Origin: Bacteroidota bacterium
GTDB lineage: Bacteria; Bacteroidota; Bacteroidia; Cytophagales; Cyclobacteriaceae
Assembly: GCA_016866235.1 (NCBI GenBank)
Contig: VGMW01000004.1
Location: 62,001 to 126,000 of the forward strand
Length of the DNA stretch: 64,000 nucleotides
Reading direction: 5' to 3'
In this document: piece after piece, positions 40,566 through 49,736 of the stretch
Layout: every line of letters starts with the position of its first letter
Position numbering within the stretch: the stretch's first letter is position 1
Translations under genes and position numbers: made by a program
Notes under the pieces: model-generated
The model's database searches: none
The model's input: only the letters and a program-made list of their open reading frames with translations
What the model was told of the DNA's origin: nothing

Positions 40566-42290
40566 TTACTTTGAGTGTTCAAACACCACCCGACCGCCGA
40601 CGATGGTCATGGCTACTTTCGTTTGGAGGATATCTTCCTCAGCACAGTTAATTAAGTCGTTGGTGAAAATGGTGAAGTCAGCAAGTTTTCCAACCTCAAT
40701 ACTTCCTTTGATTTTCTCTTCAAAGGCGCCGTAGGCTGCATCCAGGGTATACGACCGCAGAGCCTGCAACCGGGTAAGTTTCTGAGCAGGCTCAAAACCA
40801 TTTTCTGGTAAGCCCTTAAGAGTTTTTCTGGTTACGCTCGCATAAAAAGAGGCGATCGGTGAAATGGGCTCAACGGGAACATCGGAACCGTTCACCACCA
40901 CTGCCCCTGTTTGCAGCAGTTGTTGCCACATGTATGCGCCTTCCTCAATTCTTTTCTTACCCAATCTGTCGATGGCCCAGGGTCTGTCGGAGGACAGGTG
41001 GATGGCCTGCATCGCTGGGATTACTCCCAGTTTACCAAACCTTGGAATATCGTCGGGATGAATGTGTTGGGCATGTTCGATTCGAAATCTTGCATTCACA
41101 GCTTGTTCCGGAAATTCACCTAATGCTTGCTCGTAACGATCAAGAACCTCACGGTTGGCTCGATCGCCAATCGCGTGGGTGCAGACCTGGAAACCACTTC
41201 GAAGTGCGCGCCTTGAAATGGTAAGAACCGAGTCCATCACCATATTGGCTTGCCCACGGATGCCGGGCGCATCTGAATAATCTTCCAGCAACCAGGCGCC
41301 ACGGGAGCCTAGTGCACCATCGCCGTAGAGTTTAATGGCCCGAATGGTGACCCATTTATTGGTGATAGGGCCTGAGGTGAGATAGCGGTTAATTAAATCA
41401 GCGTCGGAACCGCTAAGCATCAGATACATTCGAACAGAAAGTTTTTTCTGTTCACTGAATTCTCCGATGAGGTCTATGGTCTTCTGACTCTCACCGGCTG
41501 AATGAAAGCCCGTGATTCCGTTTCGATTGCAAGCCGCCAATGCGAGCTCGAGTGCTTTACGATCGGATTCGGCGTTGGCGGCTGGAATAACTTTTTCAAC
41601 GAGAGCTTCAGCTGTTTCATTGAATATGCCGGTGGGGTTCCCTAACTCATCTCTGAATATTTCACCACCCACTGGTACTTGAATTTTTTCTGAAGAAGTT
41701 CCTGATACGCCGATGATGTCCATGGCTTTTGCGTTTACCAACACACTATGACCGCTTGCATGAGCAAGTGCAACGGGGTTGTCCGGCGCTGCTTTGGTGA
41801 TCAGGTCATGGGTTGGCAATCCTTTTACCATCCGCGGAGGTTGTTTTGTCCACTTGTCCTGATGCCAACCCCTTCCGACGATCCATTCGCCTGGCTTTAG
41901 TTTAGAGGCGGCTTCTTTAACTTTTTCGGCAATGGCTTCCATGCTTTCGATGCCCATCAGATCAAGATTCAGTTCATTATAACCGAGCCCCATCATATGA
42001 CCATGACCTTCAATAAAACCAGGAGTTAATGTTTTACCTTTTAAGTCAAGCACAAGTGTTTTATCGTGCCTGAGTTTCATGGCCTCATCTAGGCCGCCGA
42101 TAAATAGGATTGTATCATCTGCAACGGCTATGGCCTGTGGCGAATTGTTGGCGGTATCCAGGGTATGAATGGTGCCACCGAAAATGATCAGGTCGGCTTT
42201 TTGTTTCTCAGCACTGCAGCCAAAAATTGCTGTGGCAAGCAGGACGATGGTGATGGTTTTAACCAAAAGAAATACAACTGGTGATTTCAT
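40566..42290 (-). CDS. Amidohydrolase (YtcJ-like), lipoprotein
   Basis: Lipobox AIFGCS; TLTPGFIEGHGHMMGLG, FQVCTHAIGDRANREVLDRYE. ORF-track start 42392 lies inside tRNA-Leu, so start moved to 42290. Confidence 0.92.
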   Translation of the reverse strand: MKSPVVFLLVKTITIVLLATAIFGCSAEKQKADLIIFGGTIHTLDTANNSPQAIAVADDTILFIGGLDEAMKLRHDKTLVLDLKGKTLTPGFIEGHGHMMGLGYNELNLDLMGIESMEAIAEKVKEAASKLKPGEWIVGRGWHQDKWTKQPPRMVKGLPTHDLITKAAPDNPVALAHASGHSVLVNAKAMDIIGVSGTSSEKIQVPVGGEIFRDELGNPTGIFNETAEALVEKVIPAANAESDRKALELALAACNRNGITGFHSAGESQKTIDLIGEFSEQKKLSVRMYLMLSGSDADLINRYLTSGPITNKWVTIRAIKLYGDGALGSRGAWLLEDYSDAPGIRGQANMVMDSVLTISRRALRSGFQVCTHAIGDRANREVLDRYEQALGEFPEQAVNARFRIEHAQHIHPDDIPRFGKLGVIPAMQAIHLSSDRPWAIDRLGKKRIEEGAYMWQQLLQTGAVVVNGSDVPVEPISPIASFYASVTRKTLKGLPENGFEPAQKLTRLQALRSYTLDAAYGAFEEKIKGSIEVGKLADFTIFTNDLINCAEEDILQTKVAMTIVGGRVVFEHSK

Positions 42291-42359
42291 TTTACCTGGA
42301 ATTTGGTGAAAGACGAATGAAGCCTGACGGTCAGACGCTGGAGATTGAATGACTTGTGG

Positions 42360-42445
42360 TACCCGGGACGGGAGTTGAACCCGTACAGCCATTACTGGCC
42401 ACAGGATTTTAAGTCCTGCGTGTCTACCAATTCCACCACCCGGGC
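42360..42445 (-). tRNA. tRNA-Leu (TAA)
   Basis: Minus strand GCCCGGGTGGTGGAATTGGTAGACACGCAGGACTTAAAATCCTGTGGCCAGTAATGGCTGTACGGGTTCAACTCCCGTCCCGGGTA, followed by encoded CCA (42357-42359); long variable arm. Confidence 0.95.
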
Positions 42446-42451
42446 AGAAGA

Positions 42452-42471
42452 TTAAAAAGCCGGAAACCGGC
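42452..42471 (-). terminator. Intrinsic terminator between tRNA-Gly and tRNA-Leu
   Basis: Minus strand GCCGG-TTT-CCGGC-TTTTTAA. Confidence 0.75.
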
Positions 42472-42478
42472 GCTCCTC

Positions 42479-42555
42479 AAAAAAAAAGATGATTCGAAAT
42501 CGGGTTTTCCACCGGTCATCCTCGGCGAAATAGACCTTTGTTTCAAATCATCTTT
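42479..42555 (-). ncRNA. Candidate structured RNA / tRNA-Gly 3' trailer ending in a terminator-like stem
   Basis: Minus strand AAAGATGATTTGAAA (42555-42541) pairs with TTTCGAATCATCTTT (42499-42485) as 15 bp with one G.U pair, 41-nt loop, T9 tract. Confidence 0.5.
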
Positions 42556-42559
42556 CGAT

Positions 42560-42633
<74 letters not shown>

Positions 42634-42663
42634 AACTATGCCCCGTTTTCACGAAGCAGGCTG

Positions 42664-42693
42664 CAAATTTAATGAGCCAGGCTTAAAATGCAA
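42664..42693 (-). promoter_or_regulatory. Bacteroidota-type promoter for tRNA-Gly
   Basis: Minus strand TTG (42693-42691), 19 nt, TAAATTTG (42671-42664). Confidence 0.65.
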
Positions 42694-42705
42694 CTATTGG
42701 GATTT

Positions 42706-43641
42706 TCAGGAAGTTTTTACGGATGGGGTTCCCAAAATTCTTTTCAATTCCAATGCGTGATCCTTGTTTTTAGAAAATTTTATGTGGTCGGGCACACCTT
42801 TTAAATCCCAAATCAGACCAGTCCAGGAAAACAATTTCAGCACATAGTAAGTGATATCTATTTCCCACCAGAAAAAGCCCTGTCGGGAAGCCACCTCATA
42901 GTAATGGTGGTTGTTGTGCCAGCCTTCGCCTAGGGTGAGCAACGCAAGCCAGAGACTATTTTTTGATTCATCCCCGGACTCATACCGCTGCTTACCAAAC
43001 TTGTGCATGATTGAGTTGATGGAGAAGGTTCCATGGTAAAGAAAAACGGTGCTCAGGAAGAAACCGATCAGCAACGTTGAAAGACCGTGATGGGTAAACA
43101 TCAATGTTACGCTTCCGCCATTCACCCATCCGCCCAATGCTGTGACGGCGATGGCGAGAATAAGTGGTGGCACCACATAGTACTTGTTGAGCCAAAGCAG
43201 TTCAGGATACTTGGCAAAGTCTCCAATTGTTTTCAGATCGGTCTTTTTGTAATCAGGGCCAACAATCCAACCAACGTGTGAATACCAGAAGCCGTAGAGC
43301 TTCATGGAATGCGGATCCTCCGGCGTATCGCTATGGCGATGGTGATGCCGGTGGTGTGCAGCCCACCAAAGTGCGCCTTTCTGCGCCGAGGTTTCTGCAA
43401 AAAATGCGATCAGGAATTGGAAAACTCTTGAAGTGCGATAGGACTTATGAGAAAAATAACGGTGGTAGCCGCCGGTTACCCAGAACATTCTAAAGAGATA
43501 TAAGAAAATACAAACCAACCAATCGAAAAGTGTGGTTCCGGTAAATATTGCAGCAAGTGGAAGCAAGTGTACCAACATGAAACTGATGTTGGTTTTCAGC
43601 ATAGGCTTATTTCGATGTTGCAGTGTTGTCGTGGATTCCAT
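42706..43641 (-). CDS. Acyl-CoA/fatty acid desaturase (delta-9 type)
   Basis: GGYHRYFSHKSY, WWAAHHRHHHRHSD, GEGWHNNHHYYE histidine boxes. Confidence 0.93.
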   Translation of the reverse strand: MESTTTLQHRNKPMLKTNISFMLVHLLPLAAIFTGTTLFDWLVCIFLYLFRMFWVTGGYHRYFSHKSYRTSRVFQFLIAFFAETSAQKGALWWAAHHRHHHRHSDTPEDPHSMKLYGFWYSHVGWIVGPDYKKTDLKTIGDFAKYPELLWLNKYYVVPPLILAIAVTALGGWVNGGSVTLMFTHHGLSTLLIGFFLSTVFLYHGTFSINSIMHKFGKQRYESGDESKNSLWLALLTLGEGWHNNHHYYEVASRQGFFWWEIDITYYVLKLFSWTGLIWDLKGVPDHIKFSKNKDHALELKRILGTPSVKTS

Positions 43642-43796
43642 TAATGGATGGTAAAAGCTGTGTTTAAATTAAAAAATGGGCGCCTGTGAAAAAAACAATC
43701 ACAGGAAACAGTTCAAAATTAGCGATAACGAGTGATCTGGTTTGAAATAATTTTACGGCAAACAGTCGTTCAGTAGTTTAGCAGGAAGGAAACTGG

Positions 43797-44615
43797 TCAA
43801 TAGTCTGTCTTAACGGACTTATCGAAGGGAAGTTGCAACTGATACTTAATATCCTGCGACTTGTTGTCATCGAGCACATCAAGTCCGTATCGGATTTTAG
43901 ATGGATTGTCATAAACGAATGTTCCAAAAAGCCGATCCCAGACAGAAAAAATATTTCCGTAGTTGCTATCCGTCCAGGGTCTTTCAAAATGATGATGGAA
44001 CTTATGCATGTTCGGTGTAATGAAAACCAAACTCAGGGCACGATCCAAAGGTTCCGGAATGCTGATGTTGGCGTGCGTGAAGTAGGTGAAGAATACGGTG
44101 CAGATTCTGTAGAAGAAATAAAAGGCAACCGGCGCACCGGTAACCACCACCGCCACAAGCGCAAACGTTTCTCGTAAAAAGAAATCACCTGGATGATGCC
44201 TGGTTCCCGAAGTTGCATCCAGATGGGTATCGGAGTGGTGAATCATATGAAGCTTCCACATCCACTTTACCTTGTGCAACAGAAAGTGAACAAAATATTG
44301 GGCAATCAATTCGAAGATCAAGACACACATTAGCAACTCCACCCAAATCGGCCAGTTTACCATTCTGATCAATCCGAAGTTTTCGCTGGCCAGCCATTCA
44401 AAAACTCCTACCGTGGCTGCACCAAATACTGCATTGATGATCATGGTGGAGGTAAGAAAAACTGCATTCACTCCAGCATGCCGCCATTTGCGGTAATTCA
44501 AATTGAAGAGTGGAAAGGAGCCTTCCAAAATCCAACACACCAGTAGACAAATCACCACCCATGAAAAACGTTGCCATACCGGCATTGCCTCAAAAAAGCC
44601 CAAAAAGTTTTCCAT
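43797..44615 (-). CDS. Sterol desaturase / fatty acid hydroxylase superfamily membrane protein
   Basis: YFVHFLLHKVKWMWKLHMIHHSDTHLDATSGTRHHP and NMHKFHHHFERPWTDSNYGNIFSVWDRLFGT. Confidence 0.92.
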   Translation of the reverse strand: MENFLGFFEAMPVWQRFSWVVICLLVCWILEGSFPLFNLNYRKWRHAGVNAVFLTSTMIINAVFGAATVGVFEWLASENFGLIRMVNWPIWVELLMCVLIFELIAQYFVHFLLHKVKWMWKLHMIHHSDTHLDATSGTRHHPGDFFLRETFALVAVVVTGAPVAFYFFYRICTVFFTYFTHANISIPEPLDRALSLVFITPNMHKFHHHFERPWTDSNYGNIFSVWDRLFGTFVYDNPSKIRYGLDVLDDNKSQDIKYQLQLPFDKSVKTDY

Positions 44616-44693
44616 ATCGCGGGGTAAAAGTAATGCTCTGGCGTGAATCCAAATAGTTTACCAACAACGGCGATTGAATGCATAATTTTGTTG

Positions 44694-45815
44694 GTGCTTT
44701 CTGAAAAGGAAAAAAACCGATACCAGCGCCAGCTGATCCTCCCTGATTGGGGTGAAACGGCCCAGGAAAAGCTAAAATCATCAAAGGTTTTGGTGGTGGG
44801 CGCCGGTGGATTGGGTACCCCGGTTTTGGCCTACCTGGCGGCTGGCGGCGTGGGTAAATTGGGAATTGTTGAATTTGATCGGGTGGACGAGAGCAATTTG
44901 CACCGTCAAATATTTTATCGTCACTCCGATACAGGAAGTCTGAAATCCACGCTTGCTGCAGAACGAATTCAGGAAATCAATCCTGAATTAGCAGTAGAAA
45001 TTTTTCCTGATTACCTGACAGCTGCCACAGCACAAGATATATTTACCTACTACGATGTTGTGGTCGATGGGTCCGATAATCTACCAACGCGCTATTTGGT
45101 CAATGATGCTTGTTTGCTCACTGGAAAACCATTGGTCCATGGGTCGGTATATAGAATGGAGGGACAGGTGAGTGTATTCAACGTCTTGCTTTCCGATGGC
45201 ACACGTTCTGCAGATTACCGCGATCTTTTTCCAGAACCACCTCCTCCTGATTTGGTACCATCATGTTCCGACGGTGGTGTTTTGGGAACCTTACCAGGGA
45301 TCATCGGATCAATGATGGCCAACGAAACCTTGAAATTAATTACGGACGTTGGCCAAACGCTCCATAATAAACTACTAGTTTTTGATGGAGCAGAAGGGAC
45401 AGCACGAACCATTGGTTTTAGTAAAAGGCCAGATCGTGAGCCAATAAAAGCGCTCATCGATTATGAGGCATTCTGTGATCGTCGGAACCAAACCAATACA
45501 GTACTGCAGGAAATGGTTCCGGTGGAAGCACATGATTTATTGAAAAAAAATAAAGCTGTGGTCATCGACGTCCGTGAGCCTCATGAGTACGCCTTGGCCA
45601 ACATTGGCGGACGAAACATTCCTCTAAAGGAAATCGAGCAACTGCTCTACCACATCCCAAGGCAAACGCCTGTGATTATGGTTTGTAAAACTGGAAGCCG
45701 CAGTGCAAAAGCCGTATCCAGGCTGCAAGGATTTGGATTTAGAAATTTATCCAACCTCCGCGGCGGACTTAATCGTTGGCGCGCAGAAGTTGATCCGAGC
45801 CTGCCACCTTGCTAA
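44694..45815 (+). CDS. MoeB/ThiF adenylyltransferase fused to C-terminal rhodanese domain
   Basis: RYQRQLILPDWGETAQEKLKSSKVLVVGAGGLGTPVLAYLAAGGVGKLGIVEFD; rhodanese VIDVREPHEYALANIGGRNIPL...VMVCKTGSRS. GTG start at 44694 preferred. Confidence 0.93.
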   Translation: MLSEKEKNRYQRQLILPDWGETAQEKLKSSKVLVVGAGGLGTPVLAYLAAGGVGKLGIVEFDRVDESNLHRQIFYRHSDTGSLKSTLAAERIQEINPELAVEIFPDYLTAATAQDIFTYYDVVVDGSDNLPTRYLVNDACLLTGKPLVHGSVYRMEGQVSVFNVLLSDGTRSADYRDLFPEPPPPDLVPSCSDGGVLGTLPGIIGSMMANETLKLITDVGQTLHNKLLVFDGAEGTARTIGFSKRPDREPIKALIDYEAFCDRRNQTNTVLQEMVPVEAHDLLKKNKAVVIDVREPHEYALANIGGRNIPLKEIEQLLYHIPRQTPVIMVCKTGSRSAKAVSRLQGFGFRNLSNLRGGLNRWRAEVDPSLPPC

Positions 45816-45862
45816 AACCTGGTTGCGTCATTAATTATTTACCACCTATTTTCTAAAAACAT

Positions 45863-46648
45863 ATGAATTCAAAATCAATAAATGTTGTTGTCACCGGCGC
45901 CTCAGGGATGGTAGGAGAAGGTGTTTTGAATGAGTGTTTGCATCATCCCGAGGTTGGCAGCGTGTTGGTGGTTGGAAGAAGGACCTGTGGTCTTCAACAT
46001 CCAAAAATGAAGGAAGTGTTGCTTGATGATTTTTTCAATCCGGAATCGATAACAGAAGACCTCAGGGGATATCAGGCATGTTTTTTCTGTCTTGGCGTAT
46101 CGTCCATCGGAAAAAAAGAGGATGAATACAGAAAATTAACTTACGATCTAACGCTTGGTTTCGCTAAAACCTTTGTGTCGGTAAATCCAGACAGTGTTTT
46201 CTGTTATGTCTCGGGCAGCGGAACAGACTCCACCGAAAAAGGAAAGAGCATGTGGGCACGGGTAAAAGGCAAGACCGAAAACGACCTGACCAGACTTTCA
46301 TTTAAGAAGGCTTTTCTCTTCAGGCCGGGCTACATTCATCCAACACCCGGACTGAGGAATACCTTACCGATGTATCGATATGTTACCTGGGCATATCCTT
46401 TCTGGAGAAAATTTTTTCCAGGATTTGTGTCAACCCTCCGTGAAGTTGGTCTTGCAATGATTCATGTAGCCTCCAGGGATTATGGTAAAACCATTCTGGA
46501 AGTGCCTGATATCAATGCCTGTGCAAAAGCAGAAGAAATTTATTTAGGCCAGCTGACTGAAATAAAGGTTTCGGATACGAATCCTGAAATCACTTCAGGC
46601 GGTGTATTGCCAAATCGTGATTTAAAAAAGAACTTGGGCTGCGGTTAG
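45863..46648 (+). CDS. NAD(P)-binding Rossmann-fold (epimerase-like) protein
   Basis: VVVTGASGMVGEGVLNECLHHPEVGSVLVVGRR. Confidence 0.85.
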   Translation: MNSKSINVVVTGASGMVGEGVLNECLHHPEVGSVLVVGRRTCGLQHPKMKEVLLDDFFNPESITEDLRGYQACFFCLGVSSIGKKEDEYRKLTYDLTLGFAKTFVSVNPDSVFCYVSGSGTDSTEKGKSMWARVKGKTENDLTRLSFKKAFLFRPGYIHPTPGLRNTLPMYRYVTWAYPFWRKFFPGFVSTLREVGLAMIHVASRDYGKTILEVPDINACAKAEEIYLGQLTEIKVSDTNPEITSGGVLPNRDLKKNLGCG

Positions 46649-47142
46649 TACTTCTTTGGCAGCGAATTAATAATGCTTTTGGTTGCCATGCGAATGGCAA
46701 GTGCGTGGCTGAAAACACTGGATCCGTCGGGACGCTCAAAGGTCACCGGCAGTGTGTACAACAAGGTATCTGTTCCAATTTTCTGAACATTATCTTTTAG
46801 GTCTGAGGCATCTGTAACGGACGTGTAGGCTTCCAGCAATTTTTGATCAGTGCCGTCCAAGAGAGCATCGCTGGTTCTCAGCAAGTAAACCCTCGCGCCA
46901 TAGGATTTTCCGATGGATGCCCTGAAAGCGGCGTCAGTGAGGTTAGGGTCATTATCCTGAATTTCTTTTGCAATTAAGCCCCCCTGACGAAAAGCGGCCT
47001 CCGTTAATTGAGCAGGTGTAACACGACGAACTTTATTGGTTCGCATCCCGGTTTTCAACATTTCTCTCTGTTCTTTACTCAGCTCGCCACCACAGGAAAA
47101 AATGGAAAACAGAACAACTAGGGATAAGACTTTAATCCGCAT
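46645..47142 (-). CDS. Hypothetical lipoprotein (possible DUF3365-like)
   Basis: Lipobox FSIFSCGG; 165 aa. Candidate -7 box TAGCTTTG at 47162-47169 upstream. Confidence 0.7.
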   Translation of the reverse strand: MRIKVLSLVVLFSIFSCGGELSKEQREMLKTGMRTNKVRRVTPAQLTEAAFRQGGLIAKEIQDNDPNLTDAAFRASIGKSYGARVYLLRTSDALLDGTDQKLLEAYTSVTDASDLKDNVQKIGTDTLLYTLPVTFERPDGSSVFSHALAIRMATKSIINSLPKKY

Positions 47143-47270
47143 ACGATCAATTAATTTTTAGCAAAGCTATAAGGTCAATTTTAAGTTAAAAAAATTGCTG
47201 CGCCCGAGCCTTTCCGACCGGTTAAATGAATCTGTTTACATTTGTCGGCCCATTGGAATTCTGTTGAGTC

Positions 47271-48338
47271 ATGATTGAAAAGCTGGAAGAAATTAAAGCA
47301 AGATTTGAGGAAGTTGGACAATTGATTGTCCAGCCCGGTGTGGTCAACGATCGAAAAAAATTCACAGAACTAAGCAAAGAATACGGAAATCTTGAAAAGG
47401 TAGTGCGCAAGTACCTGGAGTACCGAGGCGTGCTCGATTCCGAAAAACACGCGCGGGAAGTTTTGGAAAAGGAGAAGGATCAGGAGCTCAGGGAGCTTGC
47501 TAAAATGGAGTTGGACGATTTGGGTCCGAAGATCCAGCTGCTTGAAAAAGACATTAAAGAGCTTTTAACACCCCGTGATCCAAACGATGATAAAAATCTT
47601 GTCCTTGAAATCCGGGCAGGAACAGGTGGTGATGAAGCCTCCATTTTTGCCGGTGATCTTTTCCGGATGTACCAGCGCTATTGTGAGCGAAAGGGTTTTA
47701 AGGTTGGTGTAGTGGACTTAACCGAGGGCACTGCCGGAGGGTACAAGGAAATCATAGCCAGCATTAGCGGCGATGGTGCCTATGGACAGCTAAAATTTGA
47801 ATCAGGGGTCCACAGGGTTCAGCGCGTACCAGCAACTGAGACCATGGGGCGTGTACATACCTCAGCGGCTTCGGTGGTCGTATTACCGGAAGCAGAGGAA
47901 GTAGACGTTGAATTGAATCCGGCGGATCTTGAATTTCAAACTGCGCGAAGCAGCGGTGCCGGAGGTCAGAATGTGAACAAGGTTGAAACCAAAGTTCAGC
48001 TCACCCACAAACCATCAGGAATTGTGGTGACTTGCCAGATTGAACGTTCTCAGCATGGCAACCGGGAGCGAGCACTCCAGATGCTTCGCACCAAGCTCTA
48101 TGAAATTGAAGTTGAAAAACAGCAGAGCGAAATTGGTGCACAACGAAAGAGTATGGTTCGTAGTGGCGACCGTTCCGAAAAAATCAGAACCTATAATTAT
48201 CCTCAGAGCCGCGTTACCGATCACCGTATTGGCTTTACCCAACATAATCTTCCGGCCATCATGAACGGTGAGATCGATAATTTCATCGAGCAGTTAAGGA
48301 TTGCCGACACCGCAGACAAAATGACGGAGGCTAAATAA
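47271..48338 (+). CDS. prfA: Peptide chain release factor 1
   Basis: [23 protein letters not shown] motif [26 protein letters not shown]. Candidate -7 box TACATTTG at 47237-47244. Confidence 0.97.
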   Translation: MIEKLEEIKARFEEVGQLIVQPGVVNDRKKFTELSKEYGNLEKVVRKYLEYRGVLDSEKHAREVLEKEKDQELRELAKMELDDLGPKIQLLEKDIKELLTPRDPNDDKNLVLEIRAGTGGDEASIFAGDLFRMYQRYCERKGFKVGVVDLTEGTAGGYKEIIASISGDGAYGQLKFESGVHRVQRVPATETMGRVHTSAASVVVLPEAEEVDVELNPADLEFQTARSSGAGGQNVNKVETKVQLTHKPSGIVVTCQIERSQHGNRERALQMLRTKLYEIEVEKQQSEIGAQRKSMVRSGDRSEKIRTYNYPQSRVTDHRIGFTQHNLPAIMNGEIDNFIEQLRIADTADKMTEAK

Positions 48339-48882
48339 GTCCTGAAGCGGAGCTTTGCATTCCACGCTCCCATTTCAATAGCGCTTCTTTCCGATCAAGT
48401 CCCCAGCGAAATCCACCAGCACCTCCATCAGAGCGCACCACCCGATGGCAGGGTATTAAAAGTGCAATTTGATTTTTACCAATGGCGGTACCAACTGCGC
48501 GTGCAGATCGTGGAGCCCCAAGATTCAAAGCCAACTCCTGGTAGGAGACCGTTTTGCCGACCGGAATTTCCATCAATGCATTCCAAACCAAATACTGAAA
48601 TTCCGTACCAGAGGGGCGTAGATAAACCGGCGTTATAATTTTATCCACACCATCCATCATTCGTGCAATGCGCTGATGAAAAGGGTTTGACTTCCCGGAA
48701 GGTTTTAAGGAAGGATCATCTACAAACTCAGCTGCATGCAGAATTGAATCGACCGAAACAATCTTAACCAATCCAAATTTTGTTTTCTCAATGCTCACCA
48801 GCTTACTGCTTCCAAACATTTCCTCGTCTGCCGAGTGTGGCATCAGAACGATGCGAGTCGATTGAATTCCAGTGGAAGCCAA
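48331..48882 (-). CDS. ogt: Methylated-DNA--protein-cysteine S-methyltransferase
   Basis: [58 protein letters not shown]; active-site PCHRV. Confidence 0.93.
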   Translation of the reverse strand: MASTGIQSTRIVLMPHSADEEMFGSSKLVSIEKTKFGLVKIVSVDSILHAAEFVDDPSLKPSGKSNPFHQRIARMMDGVDKIITPVYLRPSGTEFQYLVWNALMEIPVGKTVSYQELALNLGAPRSARAVGTAIGKNQIALLIPCHRVVRSDGGAGGFRWGLDRKEALLKWERGMQSSASGLI

Positions 48883-48894
48883 TGATAAAAAGAA

Positions 48895-49662
48895 TCAGGG
48901 TTGAAGGTGCTGGCCAATTAGTTTCAATCCTTCAAGGGTTAGATTTGGATTGATCTCTTTAAAAAATCCGCGTAAGCTCTCGATCACAAACGACATGCCT
49001 CCGGTGGCCACAGCAGGAATTTCTTCGTTCAATTCAGTGCGGATAGCCGTAACCACCTTACGAACCAATCCATCGTATCCAAAGACCAAGCCAGTCTGAA
49101 TGGCAGTAATCGTACTGTTTCCTAATGCTGAGCCAGGAATTTCCAAAGGCACGTCAAAAAGTTTTGCGGTATTCTGAGACAGCGCCTTTATCGCCGTTCT
49201 CAATCCGGGTACAATAGAAACACCGAGAATCTCACCGGAGGCTGAAACAGTTGTAAAGGTGAGTGCTGTTCCAAAATCACAAACCACACAAGTCTGTTTG
49301 TACAAATGCCAAGCGGCCATGGAGTTGGCCACCAGGTCAGAACCAATTTCATATGGATTCAGCACTTTAATCGGGAGCTTGCTGTAAATCGCAGGCCCCA
49401 GCACGATCGGCTCCTGGACAAAAAGTGATTTTATAACGTTGCGGATTTTATCGGTTAACGCAGGGACCACACTACTTAATACCACTGTGCGTACAGCGGA
49501 GGGCTCGAGCCTTGTTTCAGAAAAATGATCTCTGATGCGGATGCCGAAAAAAAGTTCCGGTTGATCCGTTTTGGATGGAACCCTCCAGACGTTTTGCCAA
49601 ACAGAGCCGGACCACAACCCCAGGGTAATGTCGCTGTTCCCGATATCAATGGTAAGTAGCAT
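48895..49662 (-). CDS. coaX: Type III pantothenate kinase
   Basis: MLLTIDIGNSDITLGLW, DLVANSMAAWHLYKQTCVVCDFGTALTFT, ATGGMSFVIE. Confidence 0.94.
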   Translation of the reverse strand: MLLTIDIGNSDITLGLWSGSVWQNVWRVPSKTDQPELFFGIRIRDHFSETRLEPSAVRTVVLSSVVPALTDKIRNVIKSLFVQEPIVLGPAIYSKLPIKVLNPYEIGSDLVANSMAAWHLYKQTCVVCDFGTALTFTTVSASGEILGVSIVPGLRTAIKALSQNTAKLFDVPLEIPGSALGNSTITAIQTGLVFGYDGLVRKVVTAIRTELNEEIPAVATGGMSFVIESLRGFFKEINPNLTLEGLKLIGQHLQP

Positions 49663-49736
49663 AACCGATCAGGGCACCAAATACGGATTAATTGAATTGA
49701 TTTTCAAAACAAGGTGATGGGATTGGTCCGATTGGG

